From assembly GCF_000719115.1 (NCBI RefSeq), contig NZ_JOEA01000006.1, positions 124,001 through 188,000 on the forward strand: 64,000 nt of DNA, in the 5' to 3' direction. Of the stretch, positions 50,040 through 58,874 are shown one piece after another. A program made the translations under genes and the position numbers. The notes below the pieces were generated by a model. That model was given only the letters and a program-made list of their open reading frames with translations, had not been told where the DNA came from and made no database searches. This DNA is from Lentzea albidocapillata (GTDB lineage Bacteria; Actinomycetota; Actinomycetes; Mycobacteriales; Pseudonocardiaceae). Each line of letters opens with the position of its first letter. The first letter of the stretch is position 1.

Positions 50040-51434
50040 CTAGTCTGGGTCGGTCGTGTGCTCCCGCTGTGAACGAGCTGTGTGCAGCGAGACGGTGAAC
50101 GTGGTGTTGCCCGGCTTGCTCGTGACGGACACGTCGCCGTCGTGCGCGCCGACCACGGCCGCCACGATCGACAGCCCCAGCCCGGTGCTTCCCGCCGCAC
50201 GCGAGCGCGAGGAGTCGCCACGCGCGAACCGTTCGAAGACCTCCAGGCCTTCGGGGACGCCCGGACCGTCGTCGGTGACGCTCAGGTCGACGCGTCCGTT
50301 GTGGACGGACAGGCCGGTCGTCACGGTGGTGCCCGGCGGGGTGTGCGCGCGGGCGTTGGACAGCAGGTTGCCGATGACCTGGTGCAACCGTTGCACGTCA
50401 CCGGGAACGACCACGGGATCCGCCGGCAGCGCGAGCTTCCAGCTGTGGTCAGGGCCCGCGATCCGGGCGTCGCCGACCACGTCCAGCACCAGCCGCGACA
50501 GGTCGACGTCCTTGCTCTCCAGCGGCCGGCCCGCGTCGAGGCGGGCCAGCAGCAGCAGGTCCTCCACCAGCGACGTCATCCGCACCGCTTCGGACTCGAC
50601 GCGGCCCATCGCGTGCGTGACCTCGGGCGGCAGGTCCGCGCCGGTCCTGCGGGTCAGTTCCGCGTAGCCGCGGATGGCGGCAAGGGGTGTTCTGAGCTCG
50701 TGCGAGGCGTCGGCGACGAACTGCCGGACCCTGGTCTCGCTGTCGTGCCTGGCTTTCAGCGCCTCGCCGACGTGACCGAGCAGCTTGTTCAGCGCGAGGC
50801 CGACCTTGCCGACCTCCGTGGCCGGATCGGTGTCCTCCTCCGGCACGCGTTCGGCGAGCGCGACCTCGCCCTCGTGCAACGGGAGCTCGGAGACACGGGT
50901 CGCGGTGCCGGCGACCCGGTCGAGCGGCACGAGTGCGCGCCGCACGATCACCCTGCCCGCCAACGCGACCGCCGCCGCTCCAGCGACGATGAGCCCGCCG
51001 AGGATCCAGACCATCTGCCAGACGATGTCCGTGACAGGCGCGAGCGGCAGGCCCTTGATGCCCATCCGGTCGGTGACCACACGGAACTCGCCGGCCTCAC
51101 CCAGGTCGACGGTGTGCGGCGTCGACGGTGCGGCCGCCAGCACCTCGATCTCGTCGGCGGTGAGCCGGCGCGGCGCCTGCCAGCCGGGCAGCTCGACCGT
51201 GCCGCTGATGCTGCCGTCGGGGAAGATCCTCGCGTTGATGCCGGGGGGACCGTACGGCGAACCGGGCGGCGCCGGCCGCAGCGTCGTGACCTCGCGGTCG
51301 AGGTTGCTCATCAGGAACGAGTGCAGCGCGAGCACCGAGATCCCGCCGATCACCAGGCACAGCGCGGTGAGCAGGACGATCTGGCCCGAGACCAGCTTCG
51401 CCCGCAGCGTTCTAGGTCGCAGGCTTGAGGACAT
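50040..51434 (-). CDS. Sensor histidine kinase (PhoR-like)
   Basis: The 464-residue membrane kinase has two transmembrane helices (~15-40 and ~138-162) flanking an extracytoplasmic sensor domain of about 95 residues. A HAMP domain, a dimerisation/phosphoacceptor helix with FVADASHELRTPL (His245), and an HATPase domain (N box NLLSNARAHTPPG, G1 DDGPGVP, G2 GSTGLGLSIVAAV) follow. It would phosphorylate the response regulator encoded just upstream; the two genes overlap by 23 bp. The signal is unknown. The downstream GT39 genes suggest control of envelope glycosylation. Confidence 0.94.
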   Translation of the reverse strand: MSSSLRPRTLRAKLVSGQIVLLTALCLVIGGISVLALHSFLMSNLDREVTTLRPAPPGSPYGPPGINARIFPDGSISGTVELPGWQAPRRLTADEIEVLAAAPSTPHTVDLGEAGEFRVVTDRMGIKGLPLAPVTDIVWQMVWILGGLIVAGAAAVALAGRVIVRRALVPLDRVAGTATRVSELPLHEGEVALAERVPEEDTDPATEVGKVGLALNKLLGHVGEALKARHDSETRVRQFVADASHELRTPLAAIRGYAELTRRTGADLPPEVTHAMGRVESEAVRMTSLVEDLLLLARLDAGRPLESKDVDLSRLVLDVVGDARIAGPDHSWKLALPADPVVVPGDVQRLHQVIGNLLSNARAHTPPGTTVTTGLSVHNGRVDLSVTDDGPGVPEGLEVFERFARGDSSRSRAAGSTGLGLSIVAAVVGAHDGDVSVTSKPGNTTFTVSLHTARSQREHTTDPD

Positions 51435-52128
51435 ATCCGGCGCCTCGCATCGTGTGGATCATCGGGGTGCGCCCGGCGTCGATCTTCTTGCGCAGGTACG
51501 AGATGTAGAGCTCGACGATGTTCGCCTGACCACCGAAGTCGTAGCTCCACACGCGATCCAGGATCTGGGCCTTGCTCAGCACGCGCTTCGGGTTGCGCAT
51601 CAGGTAGCGCAGCAGCTCGAACTCCGTCGCGGTCAGGTCGATCGAGGTGCCGGCGCGTTCGACCTCGCGGGTCTCCTCGTTCAGCGACAGGTCGCCGACG
51701 ATCAGCCGGGTGCCCGCGTCCGCGTCGGTCACGCCGGTGCGGCGCAGCAGTGCGCGCAGCCGCAGCACGACCTCCTCCAGCGAGAACGGCTTGGTGACGT
51801 AGTCGTCGCCGCCCGCGGTGAGTCCGGCGATGCGGTCCTCCACCGCGTCCTTCGCCGTCAGGAACAGCACCGGCAGAACCGGTGCCTCCGCGCGCATCCG
51901 GCGCAGCACCTCGAAGCCGTCGAAGTCGGGCAGCATCACGTCGAGCACCACGACGTCCGGGCGGAACTCGCGCGCGGTCCGCACCGCCGTCGTGCCGTCG
52001 AGCGCCGTGCGCACGTCCCACTTCTCCATGCGCAGCGCCATCGACATCAGCTCCGCGAGAGTGGACTCGTCGTCGACGACGAGCACCCGGACGGGCTGCC
52101 CGTCCGGCCTGCGGAGTTCGGTCTTCAT
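51412..52128 (-). CDS. OmpR-family response regulator (PhoP-like)
   Basis: The protein has a receiver domain (VRVLVVDDESTLAEL, phosphoacceptor Asp in VVVLDVMLPDFDG near residue 63, Thr in LFLTAKD, Lys in GGDDYVTKPFSLEEVV). A winged-helix DNA-binding domain follows (IDLTATEFELLRYLMRNPKRVLSKAQILDRVW, SYLRKKIDAG, HTMRGAGYVL). The wording of both domains is very close to mycobacterial PhoP. The start is set at ATG 52128; ATGs at 52137 and 52146 are in frame, so the first residues are uncertain. PhoP-type direct repeats stand upstream, suggesting autoregulation. Confidence 0.93.
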   Translation of the reverse strand: MKTELRRPDGQPVRVLVVDDESTLAELMSMALRMEKWDVRTALDGTTAVRTAREFRPDVVVLDVMLPDFDGFEVLRRMRAEAPVLPVLFLTAKDAVEDRIAGLTAGGDDYVTKPFSLEEVVLRLRALLRRTGVTDADAGTRLIVGDLSLNEETREVERAGTSIDLTATEFELLRYLMRNPKRVLSKAQILDRVWSYDFGGQANIVELYISYLRKKIDAGRTPMIHTMRGAGYVLKPAT

Positions 52129-52159
52129 CGCGCGCATGGCTCCCATCGTGAACGCGGAC

Positions 52160-52177
52160 CCTGTGTACCAGCTGTGA
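52160..52177 (-). promoter_or_regulatory. PhoP-type direct repeat facing the response regulator gene
   Basis: Read on the reverse strand the site is TCACAGCTGGTACACAGG, two 7-bp repeats 11 bp apart. The consensus for M. tuberculosis PhoP is TCACAGC-N4-TCACAGC. The site is about 32 bp upstream of the response regulator start and is well placed for autoregulation. Match is by eye. Confidence 0.65.
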
Positions 52178-52184
52178 ACGATGC

Positions 52185-52224
52185 GCACAGCTCAGGCCTA
52201 CTGCGCTCACAGGTTCGGCACAGC
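52185..52224 (+). promoter_or_regulatory. PhoP-type direct repeats facing the DUF5666-like gene
   Basis: On the top strand, GCACAGC (52185-52191), TCACAGG (52207-52213) and GCACAGC (52218-52224) start at 22- and 11-bp steps, so all three lie on one helical face. The last two form TCACAGG-TTCG-GCACAGC, close to the PhoP consensus TCACAGC-N4-TCACAGC. They end 23 bp before the ATG at 52247. Confidence 0.65.
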
Positions 52225-52246
52225 GGGCACCGGCACGGTGGCTCTC

Positions 52247-52729
52247 ATGACCGAACAACAGTCCCCGGAGTGGGGCGCAGCCCAGCCCGCCGAACCTGCC
52301 GGGCGCCCGGCATGGACCGTGAAGAAGACGGTGGCGGCCGTGGCCATCGCCGTCGCGATCGCCGGTGCCGGTGGCGTCGCGATCTACGCCGCCAGCGGCA
52401 CGAACCAGCAGACCGGCGCCGGCGGCATGGGACCCGGCGGCATGGGCGGCATGCGCGGCGGCTTCGGACTTGGAACCGGCACCACGACGCACGGCGAGTT
52501 CCAGACCGGTGAGGTCACCGCGATCAGCGACTCGTCCGTCGAGGTGAAGTCCACCGACGGCTACACGAAGGCCTACGTGATCGACGCCGACACCGTGGCC
52601 GAAGGTGTCGAGAAGGGGGACACCGTGACGGTGATCGCCACCACAGAAGACGGCAGGTCCGTCGCTTCCAGCGTCGTCGAACCTGGTCAGCGTGGTCAGC
52701 GGGACGGACAGGCCCCTCCCACGAGGTGA
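52247..52729 (+). CDS. Membrane protein with DUF5666-like domain
   Basis: The ATG at 52247 gives a 160-residue protein. It has a Pro-rich cytosolic segment (PEWGAAQPAEPAGRPAW), one transmembrane helix (VAAVAIAVAIAGAGGVAIYAA), a Gly/Met-rich stretch (GAGGMGPGGMGGMRGGFGLG), and a small beta domain with FQTGEVTAISDSSVEVKSTDGYTKAYVIDADT and DTVTVIATTEDG, resembling DUF5666. The role is unknown; members are exported and often sit beside two-component systems. It is divergent from the PhoP-like regulator and has PhoP-type repeats just upstream, so it is probably a direct target. Confidence 0.75.
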   Translation: MTEQQSPEWGAAQPAEPAGRPAWTVKKTVAAVAIAVAIAGAGGVAIYAASGTNQQTGAGGMGPGGMGGMRGGFGLGTGTTTHGEFQTGEVTAISDSSVEVKSTDGYTKAYVIDADTVAEGVEKGDTVTVIATTEDGRSVASSVVEPGQRGQRDGQAPPTR

Positions 52730-52794
52730 TTTGGGGTCAAGTGTGAGCGGTTATGGTCGGGTGATCAGCCCGACCACAACCGGAGGTGAGCGGC

Positions 52795-54471
52795 GTGCGC
52801 ACGTTCACACTGACTGTGATGGGGTCGACCGACCTGCACGGCAACCTGTTCAACTGGGACTACTACCTCAACCGCGAGTACGACGACTTCGCGCACAACG
52901 ACGTCGGGCTCGCGAAGATCTCGACTCTGGTGAACGACGTTCGTGCGGCTGTGGGGCGCCATCGCACGTTGCTGCTCGACGCCGGTGACACCATCCAGGG
53001 CACGCCGCTCGCGCACTACTACGCGAAGGTCGAGCCGATCACGCGCGGCGCGCACACGCACCCGATGGCCGCCGCGATGAACGCCATCGGCTACACCGCC
53101 GCCGCGTTGGGCAACCACGAGTTCAACTACGGGCTGTCCGTGCTGCGGACCTTCGAGCGGCAGCTGGAGTTCCCGCTGCTGGCGGCCAACGCGCTGGACG
53201 TGGCGACCGGCCTGCCCGCGTTCCAGCCGTACGTGGTGAAGACGCTGTGGCGGACGGGCGGGCCGCCGTTGCGGGTCGGCATTCTCGGGCTGACGAACCC
53301 CGGCATCGCCGTGTGGGACCGCGCCCACGTCGACGGGGTGCTGACGTTCCCGGGGCTGGTCGAGCAGGCGCTGCACTGGGTGCCGGAGCTCCGGCAGAAG
53401 TCCGACCTGGTGATCGTGGTGGCGCACTCCGGGGCCGACCTGTCGTCGTCGCTGGGCGACCAGGTGCCGTTCCCGGAGAACTGCTCCGAACTCCTCGCCG
53501 AGACCGTGCCGGGCATCGACGCGATCCTCGTCGGGCACGCGCACGTGGAGATCCCCTCGCGGTTCGTGACGAACAAGGTGACCGGGCGGCCGGTGCTGCT
53601 CACCGAGCCGTTGTTCTCGGGCAAGCGGTTGTCGGTCATGGAGTTCGACCTGCGCCACGACGAGCACTGGGAGCTGGTGACGTCGCGGTCGTCCGTGCTG
53701 TCGTCGGCGTCGGTGGAGGAAGACCCGCGGATCGTGCGGCTGCTGCGGCACGACCACGAGCGGGTCGTGTCGTACGTCAACGCGCGGATCGGGACCTGCG
53801 CCACGGCGATGTCGGCCGCGCGGTCGCGGTTCGAGGACACGCCCGCGCTGCGGTTCATCAACCACGTGCAGGCGCTGGAGGTCGCGAAGTCCACCTCGCT
53901 GCCCGTGCTGTCGCTGTGCGCGCCCTTCAACCGGGCGGCGGCGATTCCGGCGGGAGAGGTGTCCATCCGGGACGTCGCCGGGCTCTACATCTTCGACAAC
54001 ACGCTGGTGGGCGTGCGGATGACCGGCGGGCAGGTGCGCGACCTGCTGGAGGAGTCGGCGCGGTACTTCCGGCAGGTGTCCTCGGCCGGACCGTTCTCCG
54101 CGGCCGAGATCTCGAACGACGTGCCCGACTACAACTTCGACATCGCCTACGGGCTGACCGAGCCGCTGACCTACGACATCGACATCTCGCGGCCGGCCGG
54201 GTCGCGGATCTTGGGGTTGTCGTACGGCGGCGTGCCGGTCGCGGACTCGTTCGAGTTCGCCGTGGCCGTGAACAACTACCGGCAGGCGGGCGGCGGCGAC
54301 TTCCCGCACATCGCCTCGGCGCCCGTACTGCACAACCAGCAGCAGGAGGTCCGGGAGCTGCTGATCGACTGGGTCAAGGCAGCGGGCGTGCTGGACCCCG
54401 CCTCGTTCGCGGGTGCGGACTGGTGCCTCGTGGCCGGTGGCGAGCCGGTCATGGTGTCCACGAACGAGTGA
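52795..54471 (+). CDS. 5'-nucleotidase/UDP-sugar hydrolase family metallophosphoesterase
   Basis: The GTG at 52795 is chosen because GGAGGTGAG (52782-52790) precedes it; a GTG at 52786 lies inside that site. The 558-residue protein has the two-domain layout. The metallophosphoesterase domain shows STDLHGN, LLLDAGDTIQGTPLAHYY, ALGNHEFNYG, VVAHSGAD and VGHAHVEIPS. The C-terminal 5'-nucleotidase domain (~340-550) shows LCAPFNRAAAIPAGEVSIRDV, IFDNTLVGVRMTGGQVRDLLEESARYF and VNNYRQAGGGDFP. No signal peptide is visible, so it may be cytosolic, unlike many relatives. Nucleotides or cyclic nucleotides are likely substrates. Confidence 0.9.
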   Translation: MRTFTLTVMGSTDLHGNLFNWDYYLNREYDDFAHNDVGLAKISTLVNDVRAAVGRHRTLLLDAGDTIQGTPLAHYYAKVEPITRGAHTHPMAAAMNAIGYTAAALGNHEFNYGLSVLRTFERQLEFPLLAANALDVATGLPAFQPYVVKTLWRTGGPPLRVGILGLTNPGIAVWDRAHVDGVLTFPGLVEQALHWVPELRQKSDLVIVVAHSGADLSSSLGDQVPFPENCSELLAETVPGIDAILVGHAHVEIPSRFVTNKVTGRPVLLTEPLFSGKRLSVMEFDLRHDEHWELVTSRSSVLSSASVEEDPRIVRLLRHDHERVVSYVNARIGTCATAMSAARSRFEDTPALRFINHVQALEVAKSTSLPVLSLCAPFNRAAAIPAGEVSIRDVAGLYIFDNTLVGVRMTGGQVRDLLEESARYFRQVSSAGPFSAAEISNDVPDYNFDIAYGLTEPLTYDIDISRPAGSRILGLSYGGVPVADSFEFAVAVNNYRQAGGGDFPHIASAPVLHNQQQEVRELLIDWVKAAGVLDPASFAGADWCLVAGGEPVMVSTNE

Positions 54472-54527
54472 ATTCGGGCGTGGTGTCCTGGGAGTTCCGG
54501 CAGAGGCGGTAGCACGCGATCGGCCGG

Positions 54528-55004
54528 ATGGGATACTCCAAGCGCGTGCAGTTGCCGCAACGCGTTGTCGTCGGCGCATTCGTCGTGTCGGCCTTGCTCG
54601 CCTCGGTGGGTCTGGCGGTGCGTCCCGCACCCGCCGTGCCACCCGGCCGGCTGGTGTTCGCGGTGCGGGCGTCGGAGATCATGCTGGCGGGCACGGCGTT
54701 CTCCGCCGGGGAACGGCAGGAGGTCGTGGACGCCGTGCGCGCGCTGACCGCCGCCCACCGCATCACCGACGTGATCACCCCCGACGCGGGCGAACACCTG
54801 CCCGTCTCCCCGGCCGCGGCCGCGTCGCTGCTCGCGGCGGTGCTCGACCACGACGTCACCGACTTCACCGGTGTCGTCCACAAAGGACACCTGACCGCGT
54901 CGGCACGCGTCGCGGACCCGGAGCGCGCGGGCTCCCTGAGCGACGCCCTGCGCTCGGCCGCTCCAGGACTGCGCGTCGACGAGGACTTCACGACTACGGG
55001 CTAG
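54528..55004 (+). CDS. Membrane-anchored or secreted protein, unknown function
   Basis: The 158-residue protein has a basic N-terminus followed by one hydrophobic helix (VVVGAFVVSALLASVGLAV), then a Pro-rich spacer and a soluble domain of about 110 residues. The start is uncertain: ATG 54528 or GTG 54546 (MQLPQRVVVGAF). No family is recognised; the alternating pattern DFTGVVHKGHLTASARVADPERAGSLSDALRSAAPGLRVDE suggests a small alpha/beta domain. It lies between the nucleotidase gene and another membrane protein gene, which starts 10 bp after its stop. Confidence 0.6.
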   Translation: MGYSKRVQLPQRVVVGAFVVSALLASVGLAVRPAPAVPPGRLVFAVRASEIMLAGTAFSAGERQEVVDAVRALTAAHRITDVITPDAGEHLPVSPAAAASLLAAVLDHDVTDFTGVVHKGHLTASARVADPERAGSLSDALRSAAPGLRVDEDFTTTG

Positions 55005-55014
55005 GAGCTGTTCG

Positions 55015-55326
55015 GTGTTCGGGTTCTTCTTCCAGATGTTCGTGCTGTGCGCGGGAGCCTTCCTCGCCGGCGTCCTGCTGACCTGGCTGACCATGCGCCC
55101 GCGCGAGTCCCCGGCCGTCGAGGTCCAGCCCCTGTCGATCATGGAGGAGCCCGCCGCCGCCGCGCCCGCGATCAAGGCGAACTCGCGCACGATGATGTTC
55201 CACACCCCCGAATCGCCGTACTACAAGCGCATGAAGGGTGACGCGTTCTTCCACTCGCCGGAGGACGCCCGCCGGGCGGGCTACACGATGTGGACGCCAC
55301 GCCCGCGCGTGCCGGCCAACGCCTAG
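55015..55326 (+). CDS. Small membrane protein with sunset-like C-terminal domain
   Basis: The 103-residue protein starts at a GTG (GGAG at about 55006) and has one N-terminal transmembrane helix (FFFQMFVLCAGAFLAGVLLTWLTM). After a Pro/Ala-rich linker it ends with IKANSRTMMFHTPESPYY and GDAFFHSPEDARRAGYTMW, which follows the actinobacterial sunset-domain pattern (IKGN...HxPxSPYY...FxxxExAxxAGY). Function unknown. It is probably co-transcribed with the preceding small gene. Confidence 0.7.
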   Translation: MFGFFFQMFVLCAGAFLAGVLLTWLTMRPRESPAVEVQPLSIMEEPAAAAPAIKANSRTMMFHTPESPYYKRMKGDAFFHSPEDARRAGYTMWTPRPRVPANA

Positions 55327-55351
55327 TGGCGTGGCTCGTAGGCTTGGCCAC

Positions 55352-55846
55352 GTGATTGTGGACGTGATCAAGCCCGGCCTCGAAGTGCTCTTCTGCGGCA
55401 TCAACCCGGGCCTCGTGTCGGAGGCGACGGGACACCACTTCGCGCGGCCCGGAAACCGCTTCTGGCCCGCACTTCATTTGTCCGGCTTCACTCCGTCTCA
55501 GTTCGCGCCCGCCGAGCAGGAGAAGCTGCTCGAACTGGGGCTCGGCATCACGAACGTCGTCGCGCGGCCCAGTGCCAGGGCCGACGAATTAACAATTGAC
55601 GAAATGCGGCAAGGTGCGATCGAGCTCGCGGAAAAGGTCGAGCGGTATTCACCGAAGGTTCTCGCGGTACTCGGGGTGACGGTGTACCGGGCGGCCTTCG
55701 GCCGCAAGAAGGCGCAGGTGGGGGCGCAGGAGGACACCGTGGGCGGCGCGCGGCTGTGGATCCTGCCCAATCCGAGCGGCTTGAACGCGCACTGGCAGTT
55801 GCCGGCGCTGGCCGAGGAGTTCGGGCGGCTCAAAGCCAGCGTCTAG
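55352..55846 (+). CDS. mug: G/U mismatch-specific DNA glycosylase (Mug family)
   Basis: The GTG at 55352 gives MIVDVIKPGLEVLFCGINPGLVS, matching the Mug N-terminus; GINPG is the catalytic-site motif with Asn as the activating residue. Other conserved parts are HHFARPGNRFWPALHLSGF, LGITNVVARPSARADEL, KVLAVLGVTVYRAAFG and LPNPSGLNAHW, the motif that inserts into the DNA helix. The 164-residue protein removes uracil, or alkylated cytosine derivatives, paired with G. A compact hairpin at 55873-55889 probably ends the transcript. Confidence 0.9.
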   Translation: MIVDVIKPGLEVLFCGINPGLVSEATGHHFARPGNRFWPALHLSGFTPSQFAPAEQEKLLELGLGITNVVARPSARADELTIDEMRQGAIELAEKVERYSPKVLAVLGVTVYRAAFGRKKAQVGAQEDTVGGARLWILPNPSGLNAHWQLPALAEEFGRLKASV

Positions 55847-55872
55847 AAACCGCGACGAAAGTTCACATTCAT

Positions 55873-55889
55873 GCCCACTGAAAGTGGGC
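55873..55889. terminator. Hairpin after the mug gene
   Basis: GCCCACT (55873-55879) and AGTGGGC (55883-55889) form a perfect 7-bp stem with a 3-nt loop, 27 bp after the mug stop. No T-run follows. It is the most obvious candidate for the 3' end of the mug transcript. Confidence 0.55.
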
Positions 55890-56039
55890 TGGACGGAGTG
55901 AGCCGGGGTCTGGTTGCATCCAGATCTGCGTCCGTTCGAGTGCATTCACCCAGAAGTGGAACCCGGGAAAGCCGCGCTGCGTCAATATTTGGCAACGCCG
56001 TGCAGAACTCGGTGAATCTTCAACACTGGTGGGGGCACA

Positions 56040-58874
56040 GTGGAGATCAGGATTCTCGGGCCGGTCGAGCCTTCGGTGCCGCCGAAGCCCGCGCAGGTCC
56101 TGGCTGTCTTGGCGGTCGAATGCGGGAAGATCGTGCCCGTCGAACGGCTCATCGACCTCATCTGGGGCGAGGAGCCGCCGCCGCAGGCGCGCAAGTCGCT
56201 GCAGGTGCACATCTCCAGCCTGCGCCGGGCCGGGCTGCCGGTCGAGCACCGCGCGGCGGGGTACGTGCTCAGCGCCGAGCCCGGGAGCGTCGACCTGCAC
56301 GCGTTCCGCAAGCTCGTGAGCAGAGCGGGCGACGAGCCCGACCTCAGGGTGAAGGCCGACCTCCTCGGGCAGGCCCTGCAGCTCTGGCGCGGCACGCCGG
56401 TGGTGTTCGCGCAGACGCTCGACGTGCAACGGCTCGCGGCCGCCGAGGCGTGGGTCGACGCCGAACTGGCGCTCGGCCGGCACGCCGGGCTGATCGACCG
56501 GCTCGGCACGTTCGTCACCGAATACCCGCTGGCCGAACGGCTGCGCGGGCAGCTCATGACGGCGCTCGCCAGGGCCGGGCGCCGGGCGGACGCCATGCGG
56601 GTGTTCCGCGAGACGCGCAAGGTGCTCGTCGACGAGCTCGGGGTCGAGCCGGGCGAGCAGCTGCAGCAGCTCTACCGCGACGTCCTGGAGGGTTCGCGGG
56701 ACAGCCGCCGCAACTACCTGCCGCGCGACGCGGGCGACTTCACCGGGCGCGACCGGGAGCTCGGCAGGCTGCTCGACAGCGACGGCGGCGTGTGGTGGAT
56801 CGAGGGGCCGGCGGGTGTCGGCAAGTCGGCGCTCGCGGTGCACGCGGCGCACCGGCTGGCCGACCGGTATCCGGACGGGCAGCTGTTCGTGGACCTGCAC
56901 TCGCCGTCCGGCGCGCTGGACGCCTTGCTGCGCGCGATGGACGTGCCGAGCGAACGGATCCCGGAGTCCGTCGAGGAACGGGCGGCGCTCTGGCGCGCGA
57001 GGGTCAGCGGGCGGCGGGTGGTGATCGTGCTGGACGGCGTCACGAGCGTCTCGCAGGTCAGGTCGCTGCTGCCGGGCAGTCCCGGCTGCCTGACGCTGAT
57101 CACCAGCCGCAGCAGGCTGTGCGGGCTCGAAGGCGTGCGCCGCGTCCCGCTGGACGTGCTGAGCAGCGACGAGGCCGTCACCCTGCTCCAGCGCATCCTC
57201 GGCGACGACCGGGTCTCCGCGGAGCCCGACCAGGCCCAGGAGGTGGCGCGGCTGTGCGGGTACCTGCCGCTCGCTGTGCGGATCACCGGCGCGCGGCTGG
57301 CCGGGCGGGCGCACTGGCCGGTGTCAAAGCTGGTCAGGAGGCTGTCCGACGAACGGTCCCGGCTCGACGAGCTCGTCGCGGACGACCTCGCGGTGCGAGC
57401 CGGGCTGGAGCTGACCTACCGGGCGCTCGACGAGAACGCCCGCCGCGCGTACCGGATCTTCGGGTTCCTCGGGCTGCCCGAGGTGCCGAGCTTCCTGTGG
57501 GCGCACCTGCTGGACGAGGACGTGCTCGACCAGCTCGTCGACGCACGGCTGCTCGACGTCATCGGCAGCGCGCGGTACCGGATGCACGAACTGGTGCGGC
57601 TGCACGCCCGCGAGCTCGCCGAGGCGGAAGACCAGGAGCAGGAACGCGAGGACGTGGTCAGAAGGGCCGTGGTCGCCGCACTGTCCACTGTGGACGGGCT
57701 GACCGAGCAGCTCTTCCTGGCCGTGCCGCGCATGCAGGATTCGCTGGGCATAGTCACGTCCGCGGCGCGCCCGACCGACAAGGACGCCTGGTTCGCGCGC
57801 GAGGAGTCGTTGCTGACCAGGCTCGTGGAACGCGCCGCCGAGCTGGGGCTCGCAGAGATCGCGTCACAGCTGGCCGAGGTGCTGGTGTTCGCGTGGTTCG
57901 GGCTCAGGAACCGTTACGAGGCTTGGGAACGAACACACACAGCGGCACTGGAAGCCGTCTGGAAAACCGGGGACGTGCGGCTGGAGGCGGTGCTGCGGTG
58001 CAGCCTCGGCCAGATGCACTACAAGCGGGACAACCTGGCGCAGGCGCGGTCGTGGTTCGACACCGCGCTGACGCTGTTCGTGGACCTGGGCGACAAGCGC
58101 GGCGAGGCCGTCGCGATGAACGGCATCGGCATGGTGTGCCGCGATCTGGGCGAGTACCCGTGCGCGCTGGAGGCCCTCGGCCGGGCCCGTGAACTGCTGG
58201 AGTCCCAGGACCTCGAAGGCGAAGCGCACGCGCTGTACGGAATCGGCTCCGTCAAACGGGAACTCGGCGACGACGAGGGCGCGTTCGGCACGCTGCGGCT
58301 CGCCGAGACCGTCTACCGCCGGGCGCGCAGCCGGCGGGGTGAGGCGCTGGCCGCCCGTGGGATCGGGCTGGTCCACCGCGCTCGCGGTGAGCTCGACCTC
58401 GCCGAGGACCACATCCGGCGCGCCCACGAGATGGTCGCGGGCATCGGCGACGAACTGCTCGGCTGCTACACCGCGCAGGCGTGGGCGAAGGTGCTGCTGC
58501 GCAAGGGTTCTCTCGATCCCGCCGCGGAACTGATCCAGCAGGCACTGGACGGCTGCCGTGACGTCGGCGACCGGTTCGGCGAGGCCCTCGTGCGCCGCAC
58601 GCTGGGCGAGTGGCGGCTCGCGGCGGGCGACCACGCCGGCGCGCGGGTGGTGCTGACCGACCTGCTGCCGGTGTGGAACGACCTGACCCTGCCGCTGTGG
58701 CGGGCCAGGACGCTCCGGGACCTGGGAGCGGTCCACGCCAGTCTGGGGGACGTCGAAGGCGCGGACCGCTCCTGGCGCGAGGCCGCCGGCCTGTTCACGC
58801 GACTGGGCACCAGGGAGAGGGAGGAGGTGCGCCAGTGGCCGGCTCAATGGGCCCCGCCGGCACTCAGCCGGTGA
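56040..58874 (+). CDS. SARP-type regulator with NB-ARC ATPase and TPR domains
   Basis: The 944-residue protein starts at a GTG preceded by GGTGGGGG. An N-terminal OmpR-like winged helix (MEIRILGPVEPSVPPKPAQVLAVLAVE, ~1-85) is followed by a bacterial transcriptional activator domain (~90-220) ending GVEPGEQLQQLYRDVL. An NB-ARC ATPase (~235-480) carries the P-loop GPAGVGKS (256-263) and VVIVLDGV. Several TPRs follow (~640-930; for example ALYGIGSVKRELGDDEGAFGTLRLAE). This is the large SARP (AfsR-like) class that activates secondary metabolism or stress genes. No biosynthetic cluster is in the window; the nearby secreted hydrolases could be targets. Confidence 0.93.
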   Translation: MEIRILGPVEPSVPPKPAQVLAVLAVECGKIVPVERLIDLIWGEEPPPQARKSLQVHISSLRRAGLPVEHRAAGYVLSAEPGSVDLHAFRKLVSRAGDEPDLRVKADLLGQALQLWRGTPVVFAQTLDVQRLAAAEAWVDAELALGRHAGLIDRLGTFVTEYPLAERLRGQLMTALARAGRRADAMRVFRETRKVLVDELGVEPGEQLQQLYRDVLEGSRDSRRNYLPRDAGDFTGRDRELGRLLDSDGGVWWIEGPAGVGKSALAVHAAHRLADRYPDGQLFVDLHSPSGALDALLRAMDVPSERIPESVEERAALWRARVSGRRVVIVLDGVTSVSQVRSLLPGSPGCLTLITSRSRLCGLEGVRRVPLDVLSSDEAVTLLQRILGDDRVSAEPDQAQEVARLCGYLPLAVRITGARLAGRAHWPVSKLVRRLSDERSRLDELVADDLAVRAGLELTYRALDENARRAYRIFGFLGLPEVPSFLWAHLLDEDVLDQLVDARLLDVIGSARYRMHELVRLHARELAEAEDQEQEREDVVRRAVVAALSTVDGLTEQLFLAVPRMQDSLGIVTSAARPTDKDAWFAREESLLTRLVERAAELGLAEIASQLAEVLVFAWFGLRNRYEAWERTHTAALEAVWKTGDVRLEAVLRCSLGQMHYKRDNLAQARSWFDTALTLFVDLGDKRGEAVAMNGIGMVCRDLGEYPCALEALGRARELLESQDLEGEAHALYGIGSVKRELGDDEGAFGTLRLAETVYRRARSRRGEALAARGIGLVHRARGELDLAEDHIRRAHEMVAGIGDELLGCYTAQAWAKVLLRKGSLDPAAELIQQALDGCRDVGDRFGEALVRRTLGEWRLAAGDHAGARVVLTDLLPVWNDLTLPLWRARTLRDLGAVHASLGDVEGADRSWREAAGLFTRLGTREREEVRQWPAQWAPPALSR

